Source of the DNA: Aeromicrobium sp. IC_218
GTDB taxonomy: Bacteria > Actinomycetota > Actinomycetes > Propionibacteriales > Nocardioidaceae
Assembly (NCBI RefSeq): GCF_004336805.1
Contig: NZ_SJXM01000014.1
Coordinates: 1-64,000, forward strand
Direction of reading: 5' to 3'
Length of the DNA: 64,000 nucleotides
Shown: one piece after another, positions 35,677 to 44,372 of the stretch
Layout: each line of letters starts with the position of its first letter
Position numbering within the stretch: position 1 is the stretch's first letter
The notes under the pieces: generated by a model
Database searches by the model: none
Told to the model about the DNA's origin: nothing
The model's input: the letters and a program-made list of their open reading frames with translations, nothing else
Made by a program: the position numbers and the translations under genes

Positions 35677-36873
35677 GTGACCTTCCTGCGCGGCGAGCGG
35701 GCCCTGTGGGCCCTCGTGCTCGCCTTCACCGTCACCATGATCGGCACGACGATGCCGACCCCGCTCTACACGCACTACCAGGCCGAGCTGGGCTTCTCGC
35801 TGAGCACGTCGACGGTGATCTTCGCGGTGTACGCGATGGGCGTCCTGGCGGCGCTGCTCGTCACCGGCCGCTGGTCGGACGCCGTGGGGCGCCGCCCGCT
35901 GCTGCTGGGCGGCCTGGCCTTCGCGCTGGCCAGCGACCTGGTCTTCCTGGTCGCGGACGCGACGTGGATCCTGCTCCTGGGGCGGGTGCTGTCGGGCATC
36001 TCGGCCGGCGTGTTCGTCGGCACCGCCACGGCCGCGGTCGTCGAGGCCGCGCCGGAGCGGCGCCGCGCCTGGGCGCCGGTCGCCGCGACCGCCGCCAACA
36101 TCGGCGGACTCGGCCTCGGTCCGCTGCTCGCCGGCCTGCTCGTCGACCTCGGTCCCTGGACGCTGCACCTCACGTTCGTCGTCCACGCCGTGCTCACGCT
36201 CGTCGCGGTGGTGCTCGTCTGCGGCGTGCCCGAGACGGTCGAGCGGGTCCCCGGCGCCCGGCTCAGCCTGCAGAAGCCGGAGGTCCCGGCGAGCATCCGG
36301 CAGGCCTTCGTCGCCGCCGGCATCGCGGGATTCGCCGGCTTCGCCGTGACCGGCCTGCTGACCGCCGTCTCCCCGCGCCTCGTCGCTGAGGTGCTGGACG
36401 ACCCGTCGGCCCTCGTGCAGGACTCGGTCATCGTCCTGGCGCTCCTGGTGTCGGTCGTCGCCCAGGTCGTGCTGCGCGGCGTCTCCACCACGACCGGCGT
36501 GACCCTGGGGTGCGCGCTGCTCGCGCTGGGCTCGCTCGTGCTGGTGGCCGGCCTCTGGACGGAGTCCTACGCCGTCCTGCTGGCGTCCGCCCTGTTCATC
36601 GGCCCCGGCCAGGGCCTGAGCTTCGGCAAGGGCCTGGCGTCGCTGCTCGAGCGGGTGCAGCCGCACCAGCGCGCCGGCGTCAGCTCGGCGTTCTTCATCG
36701 TCGGGTACGTGGCGATCTCGCTGCCCGTCATCGGCGCGGGCGTCGCGGCCCAGGAGTGGGGGCTGGAGGCCGCGGCCGAGTCGTTCGGCCTCGGCGTGGC
36801 CGCCCTGTCGCTGCTGGCGCTCGTCGCTCTCGTGGTGGAGCAGCGCCGCACCCGCGAGACCGCGACCGCCTGA
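35677..36873 (+). CDS. MFS transporter
   Basis: The 398-residue membrane protein has about 12 transmembrane helices. The MFS motif A loop appears after helix 2 as GRWSDAVGRRPLLL, and helix 4 contains LGRVLSGISAGVFVG. GTG 35677 is used because it starts just before helix 1 (MTFLRGERALWALVLAF); an earlier in-frame GTG would add nine residues. It is divergent from the lysine-type operon and may move a related compound, but nothing in the sequence names the substrate. Confidence 0.88.
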   Translation: MTFLRGERALWALVLAFTVTMIGTTMPTPLYTHYQAELGFSLSTSTVIFAVYAMGVLAALLVTGRWSDAVGRRPLLLGGLAFALASDLVFLVADATWILLLGRVLSGISAGVFVGTATAAVVEAAPERRRAWAPVAATAANIGGLGLGPLLAGLLVDLGPWTLHLTFVVHAVLTLVAVVLVCGVPETVERVPGARLSLQKPEVPASIRQAFVAAGIAGFAGFAVTGLLTAVSPRLVAEVLDDPSALVQDSVIVLALLVSVVAQVVLRGVSTTTGVTLGCALLALGSLVLVAGLWTESYAVLLASALFIGPGQGLSFGKGLASLLERVQPHQRAGVSSAFFIVGYVAISLPVIGAGVAAQEWGLEAAAESFGLGVAALSLLALVALVVEQRRTRETATA

Positions 36874-36880
36874 TCGACGC

Positions 36881-36917
36881 ACGAGGCCCCGCCGGAGCAT
36901 CTCCGGCGGGGCCTCGT
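36881..36917. terminator. Bidirectional terminator between MFS and SDR genes
   Basis: A perfect 17-bp stem (36881-36897 with 36901-36917) closes a CAT loop, eight bases after the MFS stop and eleven bases after the end of the convergent SDR gene. Confidence 0.88.
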
Positions 36918-36927
36918 CACGTCGTGG

Positions 36928-37683
36928 TCACTGCGCGGCGTAGCCACCGTCCACGAGGTGGTAGCTGCCGGTCACGAACGTCGCGGCGTCCGACACCAGG
37001 AAGGCCACGAGGTTCGCGACCTCGTCGGACGTGCCCAGCCGGCCGGCCGCGTGCTTGTCGGCGAGCGCCTGCTGGGCGGCGGCGTCGAGGTTGGCCTCGA
37101 GCAGCGGGGTGGCGATGAAGCCCGGGCCCACCGCGGTGACGCGGACCTGCTGCGTGCCGTACTCCAGCGCGGCGTTCTTGGTCAGGCCGAGCAGGCCGTG
37201 CTTGGCCGTGACGTAGGCCGACGAGCCGGGGATGCCGACCGAGCCGAGCACCGACGCCATGTTGACGATCGCGCCGCCGCCGTTCGCGGCCATCGCGGGG
37301 GCCTGCGCACGGACGCCGTAGAAGACGGCGTTGAGGTTGACCTCGATCACCTTGCGCCAGGCGTCCTGCGGGTAGTCGCCGACCGTCTCGGCTGGGCCGC
37401 CGATGCCGGCGTTGTTCACCGCGACGCGCAGCGGCGCGAGCTCCTCGGCCGCGGCGACCATCGCCTCGGCGACGCCGTCGGCGGCCACGTCGCCGACGAA
37501 CGCGCGAGCCGTCCCGCCCGCGGTGGTGATCTCCTCGACGACGGCGTCGGCCGCGTCCTGGGAGATGTCGGCGACCAGGACGGCCGCTCCGTTCTGCGCG
37601 AGCAGGGTGGCGACCGCGCGCCCGATGCCCGATCCCGCGCCGGTCACGATCGCCGAGCGGTCCGCCACGTCGTACGTAGCCAT
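36928..37683 (-). CDS. Short-chain dehydrogenase/reductase (SDR)
   Basis: The 251-residue classical SDR has TGAGSGIG (cofactor loop), an NNAG motif, a catalytic Ser in ASVLGS and YVTAK (Tyr and Lys). Asp in VADIS after the second strand suggests NAD(H). ATG 37681-37683 is preceded by AAGGAGG. It is divergent from a TetR regulator, with two palindromes in the shared promoter, so it is probably that regulator's target. Substrate unknown. Confidence 0.92.
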   Translation of the reverse strand: MATYDVADRSAIVTGAGSGIGRAVATLLAQNGAAVLVADISQDAADAVVEEITTAGGTARAFVGDVAADGVAEAMVAAAEELAPLRVAVNNAGIGGPAETVGDYPQDAWRKVIEVNLNAVFYGVRAQAPAMAANGGGAIVNMASVLGSVGIPGSSAYVTAKHGLLGLTKNAALEYGTQQVRVTAVGPGFIATPLLEANLDAAAQQALADKHAAGRLGTSDEVANLVAFLVSDAATFVTGSYHLVDGGYAAQ

Positions 37684-37732
37684 GGGGTTCCTCCTTCTGG
37701 CGTCGCGACGGGCGGCGCCCTGATCCACGTAT

Positions 37733-37746
37733 CCGACAACTGTCGG
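37733..37746. promoter_or_regulatory. Palindrome, candidate TetR operator 1
   Basis: CCGACA-AC-TGTCGG is a perfect inverted repeat located 50 bases upstream of the SDR start in the region shared with the divergent TetR gene. Confidence 0.5.
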
Positions 37747-37770
37747 TTACTTTCCCCAACCTACTCCGGT

Positions 37771-37785
37771 GCGGAATCATTCCGC
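37771..37785. promoter_or_regulatory. Palindrome, candidate TetR operator 2
   Basis: GCGGAAT-C-ATTCCGC is a perfect 7-bp inverted repeat ending 14 bases before the TetR ATG, a position suited to autoregulation. Confidence 0.55.
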
Positions 37786-37799
37786 GCGGAGGTGGGGTC

Positions 37800-38405
37800 A
37801 TGGACGCACGACAGCGGCGCACCCGCGAGCGGCTGCACACGACGGTGCTGGAGCTGGCGGACGCGCGGCCGGTGGACGAGCTGTCGGTCACGCAGGTCGC
37901 CGCGGCGGCCGGCGTGCACCGGTCGACGTTCTACGAGCACGCCGCCTCCCCCGTCGCGCTGCTCCAGCAGGCGCTCGTGGGCGAGCTGGACGCGCTGCGC
38001 GACGAGCTGCTGGCCGACACGACGACCGACGTGGCCCAGGCGGTCACCCGCACGACGCAGGCGGTGCTCGACCACGTCGAGCGGCACGCCGACATCTACC
38101 GTCGCGGGCTCGGCGCCGGCAGCGGGGCGGCCAGCCTGCACGCGATGCTCAGCGGCCACTTCCTGGAGACGAGCCGGATGCTCAGCGAGCTCGCCCGTGT
38201 GGACGTCCGCGTGCCGGTGCCGGGCGTGCCCGACGACGTCGTCGCCGACGCGGCCGCGCGCTTCATCGCCGACGGCACGGTCGGCGTCATCGAGGGGTGG
38301 CTGGACTCCCCCGCGCCGAAGGTCGACGACTTCATGCGGGTCTACGTGAGCCTGCTCCCGGCGTGGTGGCCCAAGGACCTCACCGCGGCCACGCCGACGG
38401 CGTAG
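37800..38405 (+). CDS. TetR-family transcriptional regulator
   Basis: The 201-residue protein has an N-terminal TetR helix-turn-helix (VTQVAAAAGVHRSTFYEHAAS, about residues 30-50) and a helical ligand-binding C-terminal domain. The gene starts at ATG 37800 with a GGAGG upstream. It probably controls itself and the divergent SDR gene through the palindromes in between. The ligand is unknown. Confidence 0.92.
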   Translation: MDARQRRTRERLHTTVLELADARPVDELSVTQVAAAAGVHRSTFYEHAASPVALLQQALVGELDALRDELLADTTTDVAQAVTRTTQAVLDHVERHADIYRRGLGAGSGAASLHAMLSGHFLETSRMLSELARVDVRVPVPGVPDDVVADAAARFIADGTVGVIEGWLDSPAPKVDDFMRVYVSLLPAWWPKDLTAATPTA

Positions 38406-38419
38406 GACGTCCCGGACGC

Positions 38420-38457
38420 GACGCGGCCCCCACGACGCTCGTCGTGGGGGCCGCGTC
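38420..38457. terminator. Bidirectional terminator between TetR and the yhf-like operon
   Basis: A perfect 17-bp stem (38420-38436 with 38441-38457) with a GCTC loop lies 14 bases after the TetR stop and 13 bases beyond the end of the convergent seven-gene operon. Confidence 0.88.
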
Positions 38458-38470
38458 GCGCAGCGGCTCC

Positions 38471-39520
38471 TCAGCGGGTCCGGGTCACCTTGGACAGGCC
38501 CTCGGGGCGGTCCGGGTCGCGGTGACGGCTCAGGCTGAGCTCCAGCGCGAGCGCCTGGACCGGGACGATCTCGGCGACCGGCACGAGCGCGTCCTCCAGC
38601 CCGTCGAGACCGGGCACCGGCACGTCCTCGTGGTCGGTGCGACCGCCGACGGCCAGCGTGCGCGCGCCCAGGATGCGGACGTGGTCGAGCAGCTCGCGCG
38701 TGGAGCCGCCGCCGGGCGTGCCGAGACCGAGCCCGACGACCGGCGTGCCGTCCTGCACCTGGCCCACCGGACCGTGCCGGGCGTCGGCCGAGCTCCAGCC
38801 GGAGGCCGCGAGCCCGGAGGTCTCGATGAGCTTGAGCGCGCCCTCCTTCGCCGAGGCCATCGAGAACCCGCGTCCGACCAGGAGCGCTCGGTCCTCGCCG
38901 GCGAGCGTCGGCGCGGCGGACGCCGCCCACGACGACGCGACCTCGACGAGGACGTCGCCCACCTCCGCGAGCCGGCCGACCGCTGCCTCCAGGTCGTCCC
39001 ACGAGCGTCCGGCCACGCGACCGACGAGCAGGTAGAGGGCCAGCAGCTCGGCGGTGTAGCTCTTCGTCGCGGCGACCGACAGCTCGTCCCCCGCGTCGAG
39101 CGACACGTGCACGTCCGCCTCGACCGCCAGCGGGCTGTCCGGGGTGTTGGTGATCGAAATCGCGCGGACCCCGGTCTCCCGTGCGGCGCGGGCGGTCGCC
39201 ACGAGATCGGGCGACGCCCCGGACTGGGAGAGCGCCACCTGGATCGTCCGGGGGAACCGGGAGCCCCGCTCGAAGACCGTCACCAGGCTCGGCGTGGAGT
39301 GCACGGCCGGGACACCCAGCTCAGCCGCCGCCAGGTACTGCCCGTACAGCGCGGCGTGGTCGCTGGAGCCGCGCGCGACAAGGTGCAGCAGCTCGGGGTC
39401 GGTCGAGCGGACGAGCGCGGCCGCCTCGTCGAGCGGTCCGCGCGCGTCGCGCACGAGCCGCCGCCAGACGTCCGGCTGCTCGGCGACCTCGGCCCGCATG
39501 TGGGCGCCGGGGACCGTCAC
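38471..39520 (-). CDS. SIS-domain sugar isomerase/deaminase (NagB-II/AgaS-like)
   Basis: The 349-residue protein has two SIS domains like the isomerase half of glucosamine-6-phosphate synthase. Typical elements are ARGSSDHAALYGQYL, ALSQSGASPDLVA, NTPDSPLA, GRGFSMASAKEGALKL and a C-terminal SADARHGPVGQV loop. Stand-alone proteins of this kind deaminate or isomerise amino-sugar phosphates (NagB-II, AgaS) or split ketosamine phosphates (FrlB). GTG 39518-39520 overlaps the upstream ATPase stop (GTGA); ATG seven codons later is an alternative. It is the last gene of the operon and probably acts on the ROK kinase product. Confidence 0.85.
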   Translation of the reverse strand: MTVPGAHMRAEVAEQPDVWRRLVRDARGPLDEAAALVRSTDPELLHLVARGSSDHAALYGQYLAAAELGVPAVHSTPSLVTVFERGSRFPRTIQVALSQSGASPDLVATARAARETGVRAISITNTPDSPLAVEADVHVSLDAGDELSVAATKSYTAELLALYLLVGRVAGRSWDDLEAAVGRLAEVGDVLVEVASSWAASAAPTLAGEDRALLVGRGFSMASAKEGALKLIETSGLAASGWSSADARHGPVGQVQDGTPVVGLGLGTPGGGSTRELLDHVRILGARTLAVGGRTDHEDVPVPGLDGLEDALVPVAEIVPVQALALELSLSRHRDPDRPEGLSKVTRTR

Positions 39521-40257
39521 TGCGCCAGGCCCGTGATCATCGCGACGAGGTCGTTCTTGGCCACCTCGTCGATGCGCCGGGTGCCGACCTGGGTGCCTCG
39601 GCGCAGCACCGTCACGCGGTCGGCGACGCGGAAGACCTGCTCGAGGTTGTGCGACACGATCAGCACCGCGGCGCCGCGTGCCTTGAGCCGCAGGATCGTC
39701 TCCTCGACCTTCGCGGTCTCGGCGACGCCGAGGGCGGCGGTCGGCTCGTCCATGAGCACGAGGCCACGAGCCCAGTGGGTGGCGCGAGCGATCGCGATGC
39801 CCTGTCGCTGGCCGCCGGACAGGTCGCTGAGCGTGGCGTGCGGCGACGGGATCCGGACGTCCAGCTCGGTGACGAGGTCCTGCGTCTCCCGGGCCATGCG
39901 GGCTCGGTCGAGCGTCCGCAGCGGCCCCTTGGTGAGCTCTCGGCCCAGGAACAGGTTCATGTACACCGGCTGCTGGTCGACGAGCGCGAGGTCCTGGTAG
40001 ACGACCTCGACGCCGTGCGCGCGAGCGTCCGAGGCGTCGCGGAACGAGACCGGCTCGCCGCTCAGCCGGATCTCCCCGTCCGTGGGCTGGTAGAGACCCG
40101 AGATGATCTTGACGAGCGTGGACTTGCCGGCGCCGTTGTCGCCGACGAGTGCGACGATCTCGCCCGGAGCGACGTCGAGGTCGAACCGTTCGATCGCCGT
40201 CACGGCGCCGAACTGCTTGTGGATGCCCCGCAGCTCCAGGGCGGACTCGGTGGTCAT
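39517..40257 (-). CDS. Sugar-type ABC transporter ATP-binding protein
   Basis: A single-domain 246-residue ATPase with Walker A GDNGAGKST, signature LSGGQRQG and Walker B LVLMDEPTAALG. Single-domain ATPases with the GDNGAGKST form resemble FrcA of the fructose/ribose-type (CUT2) importers. It pairs with the permease (41486-42439) and lipoprotein (44542-45657) in the same operon. The start overlaps the PLP gene stop by 4 nt (ATGA). Confidence 0.95.
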   Translation of the reverse strand: MTTESALELRGIHKQFGAVTAIERFDLDVAPGEIVALVGDNGAGKSTLVKIISGLYQPTDGEIRLSGEPVSFRDASDARAHGVEVVYQDLALVDQQPVYMNLFLGRELTKGPLRTLDRARMARETQDLVTELDVRIPSPHATLSDLSGGQRQGIAIARATHWARGLVLMDEPTAALGVAETAKVEETILRLKARGAAVLIVSHNLEQVFRVADRVTVLRRGTQVGTRRIDEVAKNDLVAMITGLAQ

Positions 40258-41477
40258 CGTGCTCCCTCCAGCCCGCGCAGGGCGTCGTCGACGGTCAGCA
40301 CCGGGGCGCCGTTGGCGGCCCAGGCGCGATGGGCAGTGGGTGTGGTCCCCACGCCCGACAGCCCCACGGTGAGGCTGCGGCTCACGAAGACCTGCGGTCG
40401 GAACCCGAACAGCACGGTGTCGCCCGGCGACACCGTCACCGGTGGGGACTCGATGACCGCGTAGTAGTCGATGGCCTCGGGAGCAGGCATCTCGATCGTC
40501 ATCTCGGTGGCGTCCGCCAGGCCACCGCCCCGCGGCACGACCAGGACCGTCGTGGGCACCGGTCCGAGCACGGGATCGGCGTAGAGGCCACCGCCGAACA
40601 CGAAGGCGTCGCCGCCGTGCAGGTGGGACACCTCGCTCACGTACACCAGCGCCGGTTCCTCGGCGAGGTCCTGCACCGCGTGCAGCGGCGTCGTGCCGGT
40701 CAGCCCGTGCCCCGGCTCGACCTGGGTCGATCCCGCGGCGGCGAGGGTCGCGAGCACCGCCGAGGAGGTGGTGCCGGGCGTGTTCATCTCCACGTCGGTG
40801 CGTCCGGCCGCCTCCAGCGCGCGACGGGCCGCCTCCACGGTGGCCAGGTTCGGGGTCGGACGGACCTCGCCGGACTCGCGGTCGAACAGCAGCGTCGGGA
40901 AGGTGGTCACGCCGGCCAGCTCGACTCCGTCGATGGCGTCGAGCTCGTCGGCGACGCGCACCACGTCGGCGGCGTCGAACCCGCCCTCGTGGCCCCGGTA
41001 GAAGCGGTCCCCCGGCGCGGAGAGGCGCGCGAGCACCCGCTGCGTACGTCCGGCGCGGCGGGCCGCGGCACCGGCCTCCCGCGCCTTCTCCAGGCTGAAG
41101 ACCGTCCAGAAGTCCGGCGTGAGGGCCGCGGCCTCGTCGGCCCGCGAGCGTGGCACCTGGACGAGGTGCCCGAGGTGGCCGGTGCGCAGGCCGCCGGCGG
41201 CGGCCGCGATGCCGCACTCCAGGTCGACGGCGACGGCCGCGTCGATGCCACCGCGGCGAATGGCCTCGGACGCGTCGGGGTTGCGGCCGATCTGCTTGGT
41301 CATGGCGAAGGGACGGAGCCCCAGCCGGGCCGCCTCCGACGCGAGCGTGCGAGCGTTGCGCTCGATCGCGTCCAGGTCCAGGACGGTGGAGTTGGCCGGC
41401 ACCTCGCCGGACTGGTGGAGCGCGGCGGCGGCCTCGAGCAGTGCCGGGTTGCGGCGGCGCAGGGTCTGCAGGAACAC
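40254..41477 (-). CDS. YhfX-family PLP-dependent protein (alanine racemase-type barrel)
   Basis: The 407-residue fold-type III PLP protein closely follows E. coli YhfX as I recall it. Shared features are the N-terminal RRNPALLEAA, the PLP-lysine segment MTKQIGRNP, HLVQVP, a conserved VEPGHGLTGTTP and the SEVSHLHGGDAFVFGGGLY segment. Alanine-racemase N-terminal-type barrels act on amino acids (racemases, aldolases, dehydratases), but the reaction of YhfX is not established to my knowledge. The start is GTG 41475-41477. It sits between the ABC permease and ATPase genes, an odd place that ties it to the imported substrate. Confidence 0.85.
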   Translation of the reverse strand: MFLQTLRRRNPALLEAAAALHQSGEVPANSTVLDLDAIERNARTLASEAARLGLRPFAMTKQIGRNPDASEAIRRGGIDAAVAVDLECGIAAAAGGLRTGHLGHLVQVPRSRADEAAALTPDFWTVFSLEKAREAGAAARRAGRTQRVLARLSAPGDRFYRGHEGGFDAADVVRVADELDAIDGVELAGVTTFPTLLFDRESGEVRPTPNLATVEAARRALEAAGRTDVEMNTPGTTSSAVLATLAAAGSTQVEPGHGLTGTTPLHAVQDLAEEPALVYVSEVSHLHGGDAFVFGGGLYADPVLGPVPTTVLVVPRGGGLADATEMTIEMPAPEAIDYYAVIESPPVTVSPGDTVLFGFRPQVFVSRSLTVGLSGVGTTPTAHRAWAANGAPVLTVDDALRGLEGAR

Positions 41478-41485
41478 GGTGACTC

Positions 41486-42439
41486 CTAGACGGTCTTCTT
41501 GGCGCGCAGCGAGAGCGAGACGGCGACGAGGATGATGACGCCGCGCACGATCATCTGCTGGGAGACGTTGAGGCCGGCCAGGATGAGGCCGTTGTTGATC
41601 ATCGCCATGAGCAGGCTTCCGACGAGGGCACCGATCATGGCCGCCTTGCCGCCGGCCAGCGCGGTGCCGCCCACGATGACCGCGGCGAGGACGGACATCA
41701 TGTCGCTCTCACCCAGGGTGTACCGAGCACCCTGGAGGCGCCCGCTGTACAGGACGCCGGCGAGCGCGGCGGCCGCGCCGCTGATCATGAACACGCCCAT
41801 GCGCACGCGGTTGACCTTGACCCCGCTGACGCCCGCGGCGCGGGCGTCGTTGCCGACGGCCAGGACATGGGCACCGAACCGTCGCTGGCGCAGCACGTGC
41901 CAGCCGACGGCCACGACGACGACCGTCCACCAGACCATGATCGACACGCCGAGCAGGTCGCCGCCGCCGAACAGCCACACGAACGTGTCGTCGACCACCG
42001 GCACCGACTTCAGGTCGGTCATCTGGCGGGCCACGCCCACCAGCAGCCCCATCGTCGCGAGGGTGACCAGGAACGACGGCAGCCGGACCACGGTGATGAA
42101 GAAGCCGTTCACCGCGCCGATGAGGACGCCGATGCCGAGCCCGGCGAGCGCCGCCAGCCACCAGGCCTCGGTGGACTCGAGCACCATCGCGCTGCCCAGG
42201 GCCGCGACGGCGACCGTCGAGCCGATCGACAGGTCGATCTCGCCGGTCGCCAGCACGAAGACCGTGCCGACGGCCATGACGGTGATCGGAGCGGCCTGCA
42301 CCACGATGTTGGTGAGGTTCGTCGTGGTGAGGAAGTACTCGGTCTGGGTCAGGGCGAAGTAGGCGAAGACGAGCACGAAGCCGAGGTAGACGACGTAGTC
42401 GCGCCAACGCGTCCCGAGGCGGTCGAGGGCCGTGGTCAT
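41486..42439 (-). CDS. Sugar-type ABC transporter permease (RbsC/FrcC-like)
   Basis: The 317-residue integral membrane protein has about 8-10 hydrophobic helices and the BPD_transp_2 pattern of CUT2 permeases: GEIDLSIGSTVAVAAL in the first half, NDARAAGVSGVKVNRVRMGVF before the last helices and a C-terminal GVIILVAVSLSL. One copy would form the membrane channel as a homodimer. ATG 42437-42439 overlaps the ROK kinase stop (ATGA). Confidence 0.95.
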   Translation of the reverse strand: MTTALDRLGTRWRDYVVYLGFVLVFAYFALTQTEYFLTTTNLTNIVVQAAPITVMAVGTVFVLATGEIDLSIGSTVAVAALGSAMVLESTEAWWLAALAGLGIGVLIGAVNGFFITVVRLPSFLVTLATMGLLVGVARQMTDLKSVPVVDDTFVWLFGGGDLLGVSIMVWWTVVVVAVGWHVLRQRRFGAHVLAVGNDARAAGVSGVKVNRVRMGVFMISGAAAALAGVLYSGRLQGARYTLGESDMMSVLAAVIVGGTALAGGKAAMIGALVGSLLMAMINNGLILAGLNVSQQMIVRGVIILVAVSLSLRAKKTV

Positions 42440-43344
42440 GACGGACTTCCTTCCGTGAGATGAGCCTGGGCGGCGAGCCGCAGCGCCCCGACGAGCGCAG
42501 GGTCGCCGGCGACGGCGCTGTGCCGCAGGTCGAGGTCGTGGCCGAGCAGCGTCAGCTCGGCACGCACGAGGTCCAGCAGGTCGTGCCGCGACCCGACCCC
42601 ACCACCCAGCACCAGGCAGGCGGGGTCGACCACGGCGTGGACGGCGACGAGCGCCTCGGCCAGGTGCCGGGCGGCCCCGCGCACCGCGTCGCGAGCGTCG
42701 GCGTCGGTGGCGAGGCGGGCGAAGACCTCGCGGGTCGCCAGACGGTCGCCGGTGCGCCGCGCGTACTCGGCCGCGATGGCCGGGCCCGACACCGCGTCCT
42801 CGAGCGGACCGCGGACGCGGTGACCCGGGTCGCGCGGGTCGCGGCCCAGCGGCAGGTAGCCGATCTCGCCGGCGCCCCCACGCGCGCCGCGCAGGAGCCG
42901 GCGGTCGGCCACCACCCCCATGCCGATGCCGGTGCCGACGGCCACGAAGACGAAGGAGTCGACCTCGCGGCCGACGCCCGCGTGCAGCTCACCCAGGGCG
43001 GCAGCGTTGACGTCGTTCTCCAGCACGACCGCGTGGCCCAGACGCGAGCCGAGGGCGGCCGCGAGACCGTCCGCCGGCAGCGTCAGGTTGGGGGCGAGCG
43101 CCAGGCTGTCACGCTCGTGGTCGGGCACCCCGGCACCGGCGACGGCCGTCGCCTCCACGTCGGAGACGGCGACGTCGGCCCGGCGCGCGACCGCGTCCAC
43201 CGCCGACGTGAGCTGCTCGACCAGGTCCTGGCCGGCCGCGTGGGTGGCCAGCTCCACCTGCGCGTCGACGGAGCCGTGCCCGTCGCCGAGCGCGGCGCGG
43301 ATCTTGGTGCCCCCGAGGTCGACGCCGACGAAGACGCCGGTCAC
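42436..43344 (-). CDS. ROK-family sugar kinase
   Basis: The 302-residue protein has an N-terminal phosphate-1 motif VGVDLGGTKIRAALG, an ENDVNAAALGE active-site region and FVAVGTGIGMGVV. The DNA-binding extension of ROK repressors is absent, so it is an enzyme. The usual ROK zinc-binding CxCGxxGC cluster is missing: the segment after GEIGYLPLG reads RDPRDPGHRVRGPLED. It would phosphorylate the imported sugar or amino sugar before the SIS protein acts. GTG 43342-43344 overlaps the upstream stop by 4 nt. Confidence 0.88.
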   Translation of the reverse strand: MTGVFVGVDLGGTKIRAALGDGHGSVDAQVELATHAAGQDLVEQLTSAVDAVARRADVAVSDVEATAVAGAGVPDHERDSLALAPNLTLPADGLAAALGSRLGHAVVLENDVNAAALGELHAGVGREVDSFVFVAVGTGIGMGVVADRRLLRGARGGAGEIGYLPLGRDPRDPGHRVRGPLEDAVSGPAIAAEYARRTGDRLATREVFARLATDADARDAVRGAARHLAEALVAVHAVVDPACLVLGGGVGSRHDLLDLVRAELTLLGHDLDLRHSAVAGDPALVGALRLAAQAHLTEGSPS

Positions 43345-44342
43345 GAGCGATCCTCGACCGTCAGCAGGCGCGCCGGCGTGCGGGCCAGCATCGTCTCGAC
43401 CGCGTCCTCGCCCACGCCGCGGGCGAGGAGGCGCGGGACGAACTGCTCGGCGAGGTACCGGTAGCCGAGCGTCCCGTGGGTCGTGGGGTTCATCCAGCAC
43501 TCGGCTCCCGTGAGGTCCTGGGCGAGCACCACGCGCTCGACGTGGCCGGCGGCGACGAGGGCGGCGACCAGGTCGGCCCGCCGGTCGTCCGACCGGTGGA
43601 AGGCGCGCTTGGCGAACTCGCCCTCGGGACGCTCGGTGTCGGCGGGACCGAGGAAGAAGTCCCACTCCTGCTTGCCGATCGTGTCGACGGCGACCAGCAC
43701 GCCCCGCTCGGCGAGCGACAAGGCCGGCTCGACCTCGAGCTGGGTGTCCAGGTGGCCGATGACGACCCGGTCGAGGTCGGCGCCCTCCTCCAGGGCGAGG
43801 TCGACCTGGTCATGGGCCATCGTGCCGTGGGTCGTGTGCGTGAACAGGGCCAGGCCGGTGCGTCGCTGGGCCCGGAGCACGGCGCGGAACGCCTTCTCCT
43901 CGTGGTCGGTGATCTCGCCCAGCCCGGTGGCCTGCTCGCCGAGCACGCCGGCGCGCACCGAGGTCGCGCCGATGCCGGTGGTCGCGTCCGCGACGAAGCG
44001 GTCGGCGAGCTCCTCGACGGAAGCCTCCCGGGCCCAGTCGGGCGAGAAGCTCTCGAGGTAGACGGCAGTGCCGGCGACGACGTGCAGGCCGGTGCGGCGG
44101 GCGACCTCCCGCAGCGCCTCGACGTTCGCGCCGTCCGCGTCACGACCGACGACGCCGTACGGGCTCAGGTCGACGACCGTGCCGAAGCCGAGGTCGCGCA
44201 GCGGCAGGAGCGCGGCGACGGCCGCGTCGACCGCGTCGGCGCCCCAGTCGCCCGGCTGCAGCGAGAAGACGTGCTCGTGGGGCATGACGCGGCCGAGCGT
44301 CTGCGGGTCCACCGGACCGAGCACGGTCTGGACGTGGGGCAC
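43341..44342 (-). CDS. Phosphotriesterase-family protein, PHP (Glu) subtype
   Basis: The 333-residue amidohydrolase-superfamily protein has the metal-binding HxH as MPHEHVFS, further metal ligands in FTHTTHG and IGHLDTQ, and the catalytic Asp in VLAQDLTG. The residue bridging the two metals appears to be Glu in RAGVLGEQATG, aligned to the AGIIAE of E. coli PHP, rather than the carboxylated Lys of true phosphotriesterases. Related proteins include lactonases. GTG 44340-44342 gives MPHVQTVLGPVD. Its pairing with YhfX is as in E. coli yhf; the substrate is unknown. Confidence 0.88.
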   Translation of the reverse strand: MPHVQTVLGPVDPQTLGRVMPHEHVFSLQPGDWGADAVDAAVAALLPLRDLGFGTVVDLSPYGVVGRDADGANVEALREVARRTGLHVVAGTAVYLESFSPDWAREASVEELADRFVADATTGIGATSVRAGVLGEQATGLGEITDHEEKAFRAVLRAQRRTGLALFTHTTHGTMAHDQVDLALEEGADLDRVVIGHLDTQLEVEPALSLAERGVLVAVDTIGKQEWDFFLGPADTERPEGEFAKRAFHRSDDRRADLVAALVAAGHVERVVLAQDLTGAECWMNPTTHGTLGYRYLAEQFVPRLLARGVGEDAVETMLARTPARLLTVEDRS

Positions 44343-44372
44343 GACGGGCTCCTTGGGCGGGGAAGGTGGTGG

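Noticed and set aside
38471-39520. GlmS or KpsF-type arabinose-5-phosphate isomerase
   Set aside because: No glutaminase domain as in GlmS and no CBS domains as in KpsF; the double-SIS pattern fits NagB-II/AgaS better.
43341-44342. Organophosphate-degrading phosphotriesterase
   Set aside because: The bridging residue looks like Glu (PHP type) and the gene sits in a sugar-type operon, so pesticide hydrolysis is not supported.
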